Assembly: GCF_006715565.1 (NCBI RefSeq)
Contig: NZ_VFNL01000001.1
Span: 2,728,001 to 2,792,000 of the forward strand
Source: Microbacterium sp. SLBN-154
GTDB lineage: Bacteria; Actinomycetota; Actinomycetes; Actinomycetales; Microbacteriaceae
Direction of reading: 5' to 3'
DNA length: 64,000 nucleotides
In this document: positions 1 to 8,893 of the stretch, piece after piece
How the letters are laid out: every line of letters begins with the position of its first letter
Position numbering within the stretch: position 1 is the stretch's first letter
Translations under genes and position numbers: made by a program
Notes under the pieces: model-generated
Database searches by the model: none
The model's input: the letters and a program-made list of their open reading frames with translations, nothing else
What the model was told of the DNA's origin: nothing

Positions 1-1548
1 CCCAACGAACGCAGTGCGCCCGGACTCGACATCAACGTTGCCGGCACTCGCGACCGTAGTCAGGTTGAGTCTGTAGTCCTTCCCTCGTGGTTTGACCCAA
101 TGTCCAGTCACCGCGATGCGTTCGCTTGGCCGCCAGTCAATGGCAATGGTTGACTCGGTGCCGTCTCCCAGCCATGAGGCAAGCTGATCGGCGTTCGGCA
201 CGAAAGGCGTCAGAAGTAGAAACCGCGTTTCCGCGCGCTCGCGCTTGAGGAGACCAAGAAGAAGTTCCAGCCGCGCGCCTCGTACGCCGTCCGCAATGTT
301 GTGAGCCTCGTCGACGACCACAAGCGATATCTCGCTGGCGGTGGGATGTTGCGCTTTGATGAGCAGGTCGAGCTTCTCCGGAGTGCTCACGAGGATGTCG
401 ACTTTGCTCCTTAGCAAAGAATCTTCCGTCGGGTCGAGCTCAAACACTGGGACTGCTGCTTCTACGACGAGATTGAGCGGCGCGAAGTCCTGGCGCAGCC
501 TCTGCGTGATTTGGTTGACGAGTGCTCGCGTGGGCACCACATACACGACCGTTGAGTCGGGATTGAGTGCGTGCGCTTGGATTATCGAGAACTCTGCGAT
601 GAGTGTCTTGCCCGCCGACGTCGGCATCTCGACGACAACAGCTCGTCGAGCCGGATCCAAGAGGTGTGAATCGATGGCTGCTCGCTGACTTGGCCAGAGC
701 TCGAGCAAAGGGTTCGGCCTCTCGGGAGAGGCGACAGAGCCAACGAAGTCACGAAGCGCCTTGCCCAGCCGCGTCGTCCCGGTCCAGATGCTGGTCTGTA
801 TCATCCGACCAGCCGCGGCCTGAATGAGATCTCCTAGAACTCCGAATATCGCGTCCGGTGCGAATCGACCAAGCTCGTTGCGGTTCCCCGCATGACGTTC
901 GAACTGAACCTGCACATTGGCGGGCTGTCCTGAGGCTGTGAACGTCGCGGTGAGATCGACAATCTTCGCGAGATTGAAACCCGACACGAGTTGCAAAGCC
1001 TCGGCAGCACCCACCGTCGATGCTTCGCTTGTTGCCTCGCTCGCCCGCTGATGCTCTTGCCGAAGCAGCGAGATCTCTTCCGCGGCTGCGCGGATGTCTT
1101 CCCAGCCGCCTGACCGACGCACCAGCAGGACGAAAGCGCGAACCGTTCGCACGAGTAGGCGACGACTGAGGACGTCCGACTCGGCTACCAGCTGTTCAAC
1201 CGGCGGCACCAGGTAGTCACGGAGAAGCATCAACACCTCCGCGCTACGGTTCGCGAGCACACCATCAGCGGCTAGCGAAGCGGCGGCGAGAAGTCCGTCC
1301 AAGCCGCTTGCGAGCGGCCGGTCACGCCGAAGAATAAAAGCACGGGTAAATAGGCTTACGCGCTCGCCAACGTCCTGAGCCGCAAGACCCAGGCTCTCTA
1401 CTACGGCCGCCACCACCTGACTTGCTTCGGACTCGACCGCAATGCCGACCTCGTCTGCGAGCGCTCGTGCAAGCAAGTACTCCTCGCGCGCATCCTGGAC
1501 GACGTCTTCGACGCCCTCATCGACCAGCAGCTGGGTGAAGGCTGTCAT
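1..1548 (-). CDS. SF2 DEAH-box helicase, HamB-like (partial, C-terminus beyond left edge)
   Basis: About 516 residues of an N-terminal helicase portion are visible on the minus strand; the gene continues past position 1. The ATG at 1548 overlaps the stop of the upstream nuclease-like gene by 4 nt (ATGA). Residues 1-290 form a helical N-terminal domain without a motif I recognise. It is followed by a Q-like segment (ELWPSQRAAI), Walker A PTSAGKT with the lysine at about residue 314, the motif Ia-like segment VVPTRALVNQI, the STPEKLD segment, and Walker B VVDEAH with the aspartate at about 413. These are the marks of a Ski2/DEAH superfamily 2 helicase. In the Hachiman defence system HamB is a large DEAH helicase encoded directly after HamA, and this pair has that order. 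The Hachiman assignment is inference; the helicase assignment is firm. Confidence 0.85.
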   Translation of the reverse strand, partial: MTAFTQLLVDEGVEDVVQDAREEYLLARALADEVGIAVESEASQVVAAVVESLGLAAQDVGERVSLFTRAFILRRDRPLASGLDGLLAAASLAADGVLANRSAEVLMLLRDYLVPPVEQLVAESDVLSRRLLVRTVRAFVLLVRRSGGWEDIRAAAEEISLLRQEHQRASEATSEASTVGAAEALQLVSGFNLAKIVDLTATFTASGQPANVQVQFERHAGNRNELGRFAPDAIFGVLGDLIQAAAGRMIQTSIWTGTTRLGKALRDFVGSVASPERPNPLLELWPSQRAAIDSHLLDPARRAVVVEMPTSAGKTLIAEFSIIQAHALNPDSTVVYVVPTRALVNQITQRLRQDFAPLNLVVEAAVPVFELDPTEDSLLRSKVDILVSTPEKLDLLIKAQHPTASEISLVVVDEAHNIADGVRGARLELLLGLLKRERAETRFLLLTPFVPNADQLASWLGDGTESTIAIDWRPSERIAVTGHWVKPRGKDYRLNLTTVASAGNVDVESGRTAFVG

Positions 1549-2363
1549 GCTGCCTGCTCCGCTGCTCGGGCGTACACGACCGCCGCGAAGTCCTCAAGCG
1601 TACCTGGTAACCGAATGACAGCGAACCTGATTGGCGACTGTCCGAACTCTTTTGAGGGATTAGCAAAGTTGCCGAAGTCGCTCGGCTTGTATGTGCCGGC
1701 GGCTCGCACGAGAACCGGAGCGACGGTCGGGGTTGGCGCTTTTGACAGGCCGTGCAGGAGGAGCGCACGGGCCGTTGCCTCTCTTGCCTCTGACTTCGCG
1801 TGCTTGAGGGCCCAGTGCAACTCACCCAGAACCGACTCTCGGTTGTTGAGTCTTCGCAAAGTCTCCGCATGCATGCTATCTCTTGCGGTGTGGACGACCG
1901 CCGGCGGGCTTGACGTTGAGGAAGACGCCTTGACCTCGGTGAGGACGACGGCCGAGTTCGGCGTGAGACCAAGAACATCCAGACCGCGTGATGGAAGTCC
2001 CGAGACTTCCTTGTTCCGGATCCGAGATGACGGAACGCTGAAGTTGTGGATCTGTTCGAGCACATATAGTGCGAGAACCTCAGCGACCTCGTTGCGCGGC
2101 ACTTGGAGATGCTTCGGCACCTTGCTTTGCGGGTCGACCTGCGGGATCACAGCGATCGCGACCTCGTCGATGACCTTCGCGATGGCTGACTCATCGCATA
2201 CGCTGTCCAGTCCTTTGGCCGCCTCCACCAGTGCGCTGCTAAGAGCGAGGTCATCAACATAGAGATCGCGAACGATTGACGCAAGCTCATCGACAAGGTT
2301 GTCATCGCTGGTGAGGTCGTAGCACGCGTACGTGTGTTCCCCGTTCACGGAGTTCTCAAGCAA
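1545..2363 (-). CDS. PD-(D/E)XK nuclease-like protein, HamA/DUF1837-like
   Basis: A 272-aa protein (TTG start at 2363) precedes and overlaps the helicase gene. The core signature is an acidic helix (NEVAEVL, residues 91-97), then GLPSRGLDV with D129, then VVLTEVKAS with E143 and K145. This E/D-x(n)-D-x(n)-E-x-K layout is the PD-(D/E)XK nuclease pattern. HamA of Hachiman is a DUF1837 nuclease of about this length with an ExK motif, kept inactive by HamB until damaged DNA is sensed. I infer the same role from motif, size and gene order. Start uncertainty: a strong Shine-Dalgarno GGAGGA lies 18 nt upstream of the TTG but only 6 nt upstream of an in-frame ATC ATC pair, so the N-terminus may be about 5 residues longer. 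Base composition is lower in GC than the rest of the window. Confidence 0.75.
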   Translation of the reverse strand: MLENSVNGEHTYACYDLTSDDNLVDELASIVRDLYVDDLALSSALVEAAKGLDSVCDESAIAKVIDEVAIAVIPQVDPQSKVPKHLQVPRNEVAEVLALYVLEQIHNFSVPSSRIRNKEVSGLPSRGLDVLGLTPNSAVVLTEVKASSSTSSPPAVVHTARDSMHAETLRRLNNRESVLGELHWALKHAKSEAREATARALLLHGLSKAPTPTVAPVLVRAAGTYKPSDFGNFANPSKEFGQSPIRFAVIRLPGTLEDFAAVVYARAAEQAA

Positions 2364-2627
2364 TGTGAATTCGATGATGACTGATCCTCCGACCCCGCCC
2401 GCCCAACCAGTCCAAGACGGTTGCCACCCGTCGCCGCTGGCAGATTATCAGGACGGGCAGACACGCGGAGACGACGCGCAGAGGCGGATGGCCTGCGGCT
2501 AGCGGAGCGATTGGGTTAGGCGGACGCGTTCCGTCCTCGCATGTCGGCAGCCGAAGTTTGCTCATCGCAACTGGTCCTGGTCTTGGGCCTACTTGGCCGC
2601 GCTGGGCCAGGATTGCTGAGCCGGTCG
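2364..2627. other. Intergenic upstream of the HamA-like gene
   Basis: This 264-nt stretch holds the Shine-Dalgarno GGAGGA (complement of 2385-2390) of the nuclease-like gene. It also has a small GGACG/CGTCC inverted repeat near 2522-2536 that could end the 59-aa HTH transcript. I see no further gene. Confidence 0.35.
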
Positions 2628-2807
2628 TCACGCGTCGACGCCAAAGGCACGCAGCAGGCCGGCGCGCGGGATCATCCGGCGTGGGCCGAGCTGGACCGTG
2701 GGGATGGTCCCGCTCTCGATGCCGAGCTTGATCGTGCGGTAGTCGACGCCGACGAGCTTGGCGGCATCCTTCATGGTCAGAGCGAGCGAGTTCGCGGACC
2801 TGTTCAT
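2628..2807 (-). CDS. Excisionase-like MerR-type HTH DNA-binding protein, 59 aa
   Basis: A short helix-turn-helix protein: the sequence LTMKDAAKLVGVDYRTIKLG, then SGTIPTVQLGPRRMIPRAGL, matches the excisionase/MerR-like winged HTH (helix, recognition helix DYRTIK, then the wing with GPRRMIPR). The start is ATG at 2807, preceded by AAAGGAG at 8 nt; a longer in-frame reading to 2873 would run through the palindromic operators and lacks such a site. It is divergent from the 204-aa gene at 2923, with paired palindromes between them, so autoregulation is likely. Such proteins direct excision or transcription in integrative elements, consistent with the accessory setting. No integrase is seen in the window. 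Confidence 0.6.
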   Translation of the reverse strand: MNRSANSLALTMKDAAKLVGVDYRTIKLGIESGTIPTVQLGPRRMIPRAGLLRAFGVDA

Positions 2808-2822
2808 AGCCTTCTCCTTTCC

Positions 2823-2894
2823 GTGAGCAATGCGTGACATCGCTTGCGCACACCGTACTCCTTTCGTGAGCAATGCGCGACATCAATTGCTCAC
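2823..2894. promoter_or_regulatory. Two tandem 29-bp imperfect palindromes (candidate operators)
   Basis: Unit 2 (2866-2894) is GTGAGCAAT, 11 nt, ATTGCTCAC, a perfect 9-bp inverted repeat. Unit 1 (2823-2851) is a degenerate copy (GTGAGCAAT, then GCTTGCGCAC), and the first 25 bases of the two units match at 22 positions. The period is 43 bp, about four helical turns. They lie between the divergent HTH genes and should bind one of the two products. Confidence 0.55.
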
Positions 2895-2922
2895 GGCTTC
2901 GAAATCGTGGGACACTCGCCAC

Positions 2923-3537
2923 ATGGACGATCTTGTCGTCGAAGATGTCGACCCCGAACGCATCCTCGTCGGAGACGGGGTGCGCATGCCCACGCGATGG
3001 GATGCCCTCGTGACGGACGAGCCGAACTCGGTCGGTGCCATCCGCGTGCGCGTCGTCTACGACCAGCAGTTGCGACGGTCGGTCGCCGCATCCGTCCGAG
3101 TGGATCGATCGGGGGAGGGTGACGAGGTGACCGCGGCAGCGCTGCGCGACGTGAGCGTGCTGCAGATCGTCCAGCGGTCCGCGCTACGAGTCGTCACGGT
3201 GCAGCGCGATGAGGGGGAGCCGCTCTCTCTGACCGACTATCTCGCTGAGGTGCGGGCTCGCGCCTCGGATCGCGAGTTTGGTGAGACCGTCCTAGAGGCG
3301 GTGCGGCTGTACCGGATCGCGACGACCGTGAACATCGCGCCGCTCAAGCTCGTGTCGGACCAGCTCGGTGTCAGCGTCAGCACTGCGACGCGCATGATGG
3401 CGCGGGCGCGCGGGGCCGGGCTCGCGGAAGACCTCATCACCCGTGAGACCTACAACCGGATGCGGGCGGAGGACGAGGCGCAGTCCCGCCCGCACCAGAC
3501 GCCCAGCCACCCGTCCGGCCCGTCGATCGGGCGCTGA
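2923..3537 (+). CDS. Uncharacterised protein with C-terminal helix-turn-helix
   Basis: A 204-aa protein of unknown function. The N-terminal 110 residues are acidic and beta-rich (MDDLVVEDVDPERILVG onwards). The C-terminal half has helix-rich sequence ending in a clear HTH-like segment, LVSDQLGVSVSTATRMMARA, followed by ARGAGLAEDL, then a hydrophilic Pro/Ser/Arg tail. ATG at 2923 is chosen over earlier starts because those lie inside the palindromes. The gene is divergent from the excisionase-like HTH gene and is plausibly its partner regulator in an integrative element. I do not recognise a named family. Confidence 0.55.
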   Translation: MDDLVVEDVDPERILVGDGVRMPTRWDALVTDEPNSVGAIRVRVVYDQQLRRSVAASVRVDRSGEGDEVTAAALRDVSVLQIVQRSALRVVTVQRDEGEPLSLTDYLAEVRARASDREFGETVLEAVRLYRIATTVNIAPLKLVSDQLGVSVSTATRMMARARGAGLAEDLITRETYNRMRAEDEAQSRPHQTPSHPSGPSIGR

Positions 3538-4260
3538 CCGCAACTCGGCGCAGAAAATCAGCGTCTGAGCACTATGCCCTCCAAAGTCCGACATGCCGAA
3601 CAGAACGCTCATAGACACGTTCTTGGGTTAGCGCCCAATAATCATTTGCCCGCATCGTCGCCCGGCATGCCCTCGAACGCCGCTCCATGGCTGAGATTCT
3701 TGCCCGCAATTTGCCCGCATTCCATTCGCCGTTGGCTGTTTTCGGACGTAGCTCGATGTCGTCCCGTTCCCCAAAATCTGCGTAATTCCGCGCAACTTGC
3801 CGCTCGACGCTGGTATGCAAAATGCTCAAAACGTGTTCGAGTCCCTCCAGGGGCCTCCTTGACGATGCCCCACGTCATGCCTGCAGAGTCGCCGGAGCAG
3901 CCGTAAACGGAGCGGCGAACGCGCCCGGCGTCGCATTCGCCAGGAGGCTGTGGGGCCCGGAGCAACCGGTCGGACATGACGGTCACGTGCCGCCGCTACG
4001 CGAAGAACTGCTTGACGGAGCTGAAGTTACGGCCCCGGGTGACTAGACGCCCGACAACGCCGAACACTGCTCGCCTAACCGCTCCGAGTCCGATGAGTGG
4101 AAACCACGCCGTGATGCTCCCGACCAGAAGCTCAAGGAGCACCCGATGAGGGGGCCGAACCGGGCGCCCGAAGCTGCACCCCGACCCTCCCGGACATGTA
4201 TCGCCGATCGTCCACGTTGGGTTCGAGGCCGCACGCGCCGGCGCGTCGCCCGGTAGCTCA
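3538..4260. other. Gene-poor stretch with possible attachment-site remnant
   Basis: No convincing gene in about 720 nt. Visible elements are three copies of TTGCCCGCA (3646, 3700, 3711) and a tRNA T-arm-like string GTTCGAGTCCCTCC (near 3835-3848) without a complete cloverleaf. A minus-strand reading of about 118 codons (3996-4352) has a hydrophobic stretch but no ribosome binding site and covers the promoter of the next gene, so I do not call it. The mixture looks like the edge of an integrated element. Confidence 0.35.
3646..3719. repeat. Three TTGCCCGCA direct repeats
   Basis: Exact 9-mers occur at 3646-3654, 3700-3708 and 3711-3719, the last two only 11 bp apart. Short closely spaced direct repeats beside a tRNA-3'-end-like string are typical of integrase arm-type sites; here this is inference only. 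Confidence 0.35.
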
Positions 4261-4266
4261 TAGAAT
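4261..4266 (+). promoter_or_regulatory. Leaderless -10 box TAGAAT
   Basis: TAGAAT ends 6 nt before the ATG at 4273, the spacing expected if transcription starts at the A of the start codon. Confidence 0.5.
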
Positions 4267-4272
4267 CTCGCC

Positions 4273-4488
4273 ATGACGCAGCCGATCGACGATACGAACG
4301 ACCGTCGCATGCTGCTCCGATACGCCGGGCGTTGCAGGCTGTGCGGCGCCACGCTGATCGCGGGGACGGACGCGATCTATGAGCGCAAGGGGCGGACAGT
4401 GCGGTGCGTTGAGTGCGTTCCGGCAGTCGCGTTGCTGCCGGTGTCGACGACGCTTGAGAACCAGGCCAAAACGACGGGCGAAAACTAG
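4273..4488 (+). pseudogene. Zinc-ribbon protein N-terminus, truncated by the IS21 element
   Basis: The first 57 codons encode MLLRYAGRCRLCGATLIAG, then a segment ending VRCVEC: a CxxC...CxxC zinc ribbon of the type found at the N-terminus of actinobacterial NERD-domain (nuclease-related) proteins. From 4442 on the reading enters the IS terminal repeat and stops 15 codons later at 4488, so the rest of the host gene is missing. A leaderless TAGAAT promoter is intact, so a 71-aa chimeric peptide may still be made. The NERD assignment rests on resemblance of the zinc-ribbon segment and is not certain. Confidence 0.55.
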
Positions 4489-4494
4489 GCCACC
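4442..4494 (+). repeat. IS21 left terminal inverted repeat
   Basis: 53 bp matching 6520-6572 in inverse orientation at 45 positions; the outer 13 bp and the inner 15 bp (GAAAACTAGGCCACC) are identical. Confidence 0.9.
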
Positions 4495-4508
4495 GATTCG
4501 TCGTTTGG

Positions 4509-6502
<1,994 letters not shown>

Positions 6503-6519
6503 CCACCCAATCTGGTCTG

Positions 6520-6572
6520 GGTGGCCTAGTTTTCAAGCGTCGTATTGGCCGGGATCTGGAGCGTCGTCGACA
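6520..6572 (-). repeat. IS21 right terminal inverted repeat
   Basis: Inverse partner of 4442-4494. The element ends at the CA of 6571-6572; host sequence resumes as an open LLM-monooxygenase reading frame. Confidence 0.9.
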
Positions 6573-7151
6573 CGTCCGCGCGACGCCGCGAAGATCTACA
6601 CCCTGCTGACGATCATCACCGATGAGACCCCCGAGAAGGCGCGGGCCAAGCACGCCGACTTCCTGCAGTACGCCAGCCCCGAGGGCGCCCTGGTGTTCAT
6701 GTCGGGGTGGATGGGCGTCGACCTGTCGGAGTACGACCTCGACGACCCGATCGGCAACGTCAAGAGCAACGCCATCCAGTCAACGGTGTCGAACTTCCAG
6801 GCCGCGAACGACGAGGGCGAGGAATGGGTCGTCCGCGACATCGGCCGTCACAGCGCGATCGGGGGCCTCGGCCCGCTCATCGTGGGCGGGCCCGAGGAGA
6901 TCGCCGACGAGCTGCAGGCGTGGGTCGACGAGACCGACGTCGACGGGTTCAACCTCGCGTACGCGATCACCCCCGGCACGTTCGAAGACATCGTCACCTG
7001 GGTCATCCCCGAGCTGCGGCGCCGGGGCGTCTACCCCGAGGCGTACGAGCCCGGCACCCTGCGACAGAAGCTGCACGGGCGCGGCGACCGCCTTCCGAGC
7101 GACCACCACGGATCGCGCTACACCGTCGGGCAGGCCCTCCCCGTCGGGTAG
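6573..7151 (+). pseudogene. LLM-class flavin monooxygenase (NtaA/SnaA/DszA type), 5'-truncated by the IS
   Basis: About 192 C-terminal residues remain, starting RPRDAAKIYTLLTIITDETP at the IS junction. Recognisable parts are DFLQYASPEGALVFMSGWMG, the FMN-site segment SAIGGLGPLIVGGPEEIADE, and the C-terminal GFNLAYAITPGTFEDIVTWV motif of the nitrilotriacetate/pristinamycin/dibenzothiophene-sulfone monooxygenase family. Family members are about 440 aa, so roughly the first 250 residues, including most of the barrel, are missing. The reading frame is open into the IS but has no credible start, so the remnant should be inactive. Confidence 0.88.
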
Positions 7152-7162
7152 CGTCGCGGTAT
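7141..7162 (+). promoter_or_regulatory. Leaderless-type promoter cassette, copy 1 (starts on ATC)
   Basis: 22 bp identical to 8872-8893. TAGCGT at 7149-7154 is followed by CGCGGT and then ATC at 7161, where copy 2 has ATG. The ATC is in frame with the sulfatase-like gene. The TAG of the box is also the stop of the monooxygenase remnant. Confidence 0.5.
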
Positions 7163-7283
7163 CGGACAGGATGCCACGGCTGCCGCGCAGCACCCGCAGA
7201 ATCGTCACCTCGGTGGCGGGCTTGGGGTTGCGCCGCGGCCCCCGGCGAGCTCGGGCGCGTCGATCGTCACGGCTCTCGCCTGG

Positions 7284-8849
7284 GTGACGGTCATCGGCGC
7301 GCCGCTTCTCGCGGGTGCACTCGATCCCGGCACGGGCCTCGCGCTGCGGCTGCCGGTGGAGGCGATCCTCGTCCTGCTGCTCGTCATCGCCTTTCCCGAC
7401 GGCACGATCCGACGGATCGCCGCGTACGCGTTCGGGGCGGTCACCGTCATGGCGGCACTCGTCGCGCTGCTCGATCTGTCGTTCCGGGGAACGATCGATC
7501 GCGGATTCGCCGCCACCGAAGACTGGCGCGCCGTCATCAACGCCTACAAGGTCGTCCACGACGTCGTGGGGCCGATCACCGCAGCACTCGCCGCCCTCGC
7601 CGTCACCGGGCTCGCCGCCGCCGCAGTGTTCGTGGCCGGCCGGTGCGTGCTGCGGTGCGCACAGTCGGTGACGCACCTCGGGGCACGGGGGCGGATCGCG
7701 GTCGCCGCCGCGGTGACGGCATGGGTGATTCTGTCGGTCGTCGGGGCGCAGCATCCCTCGGGAGCTCCTCTCGCCGCCGCGGATGTCACGAGAACCCTCG
7801 TCGGCGAAGTCGTGCAGGCGGCGGAGAGCGTCCCCGACCAGGAGGCCTTCGAACGGGCGCTCCAGGACGATCCGCTCGCCGGCGGGGTATCCGACGATCT
7901 CCTCGCCGGGCTCCGTGGAAAGGACGTCGTCATCGCGTTCGTCGAGAGCTACGGCGAGGTCGCCGTGTCGGGCGCCGGGCCGATGGCAGGCATCACCCGG
8001 CTGATCGACGAGAGCGCCGAGCGGCTGACCGAGAACGGGTACCGCGCCGAGAGCGCGTTCCTCACCTCCCCCACCTTCGGCGGTGTCAGCTGGCTCGCCC
8101 ACGGCACGCTGCAGAGCGGCGCGTGGGTCGACACCCAGCAGAAGTACGACGCGCTGCTGTCGAGTGAGCGGATGACGCTGAGCCGCCTGTTCGGCGAGAC
8201 CGGCTGGCGCACGGTCACGGTCAACCCCGCCCACACCGAGCCCTGGCCCGAGGGTGCGGCGTTCTACGGCTTGGACCGCATGCTCGACGAGCAGGAACTC
8301 GCGTTCGACGGGCCCGCGTTCGGCTTCGCGCGCGTGCCCGATCAGTACACGTGGCAGCGCTTCTTCGACGAGGAGCTCGCCGGTGACGGCGCGCCGATCA
8401 TGGCCGAGGTCTCCCTCGTCTCGTCGCACACACCGTGGACTCCGACGCCCCAGCTCGTGCCGTGGTCGGACCTCGGCGACGGCAGCATCTTCGCCGGTCA
8501 GCTCGATGCCGCCGGAGCGAGCCTGTGGCCGGACGAGCGAGGCGTCCGTGCCGCGTACGCGGAGTCGATGCAGTACTCCCTCGGCGCGACCCTGTCGTTC
8601 CTCGAGACCTACGACCCCGCAGATCTCGTGCTCGTGCTGGTCGGCGACCACCAACCCTCCCGCGTCGTCAGCGGGCCAGATGCCGACAACGACGTGCCCG
8701 TCACGATCGTGTCGAAAGACCCCGCGGTGTTCGAGCAGATCGAGGCGTGGGGATGGGATGCCGGCTTCCGGCCGTCATCCGACGCCCCGGTGTGGCGCAT
8801 GGACGTCTTCCGCGACCGGTTCGTCGACGCATTCAGCGACGGATCCTGA
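7284..8849 (+). CDS. Membrane-anchored sulfatase / LtaS-like phosphotransferase-fold protein
   Basis: A 521-aa protein (from GTG 7284) with several N-terminal membrane segments (about residues 20-40, 48-68, 95-125, 140-155) and an extracellular alkaline-phosphatase-superfamily domain. Motifs resemble lipoteichoic acid synthase: metal ligand VVIAFVESYG, nucleophile region SPTFGGVSWLAHGT, SLVSSHTPWTPTP, and metal site LVLVGDHQPSR. The substrate is unknown; a glycerol-phosphate or sulfate ester of a cell-envelope polymer is likely for the family. Start is uncertain: an in-frame reading extends upstream to ATC 7161, which sits exactly where a leaderless start should be and would add 41 residues including the beginning of the first membrane helix (ASIVTALAWVTV). 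No obvious partner genes. Confidence 0.75.
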   Translation: MTVIGAPLLAGALDPGTGLALRLPVEAILVLLLVIAFPDGTIRRIAAYAFGAVTVMAALVALLDLSFRGTIDRGFAATEDWRAVINAYKVVHDVVGPITAALAALAVTGLAAAAVFVAGRCVLRCAQSVTHLGARGRIAVAAAVTAWVILSVVGAQHPSGAPLAAADVTRTLVGEVVQAAESVPDQEAFERALQDDPLAGGVSDDLLAGLRGKDVVIAFVESYGEVAVSGAGPMAGITRLIDESAERLTENGYRAESAFLTSPTFGGVSWLAHGTLQSGAWVDTQQKYDALLSSERMTLSRLFGETGWRTVTVNPAHTEPWPEGAAFYGLDRMLDEQELAFDGPAFGFARVPDQYTWQRFFDEELAGDGAPIMAEVSLVSSHTPWTPTPQLVPWSDLGDGSIFAGQLDAAGASLWPDERGVRAAYAESMQYSLGATLSFLETYDPADLVLVLVGDHQPSRVVSGPDADNDVPVTIVSKDPAVFEQIEAWGWDAGFRPSSDAPVWRMDVFRDRFVDAFSDGS

Positions 8850-8871
8850 CCTCTGCGCCGGCAGGCCCCCA

Positions 8872-8893
8872 CCGTCGGGTAGCGTCGCGGTAT
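8872..8893 (+). promoter_or_regulatory. Leaderless promoter cassette, copy 2
   Basis: TAGCGT at 8880-8885, 6 nt, then ATG at 8892. The 22-bp string is an exact repeat of 7141-7162. Confidence 0.6.

Noticed and set aside
3832..3862. A complete tRNA or tmRNA gene
   Set aside because: Only a T-arm-like string is present; its stem does not pair and no acceptor, D or anticodon arm can be built.
3996..4352. A 118-codon minus-strand ORF with a hydrophobic stretch
   Set aside because: It overlaps the promoter and coding start of the zinc-ribbon gene and has no ribosome site; kept only as part of the gene-poor stretch.
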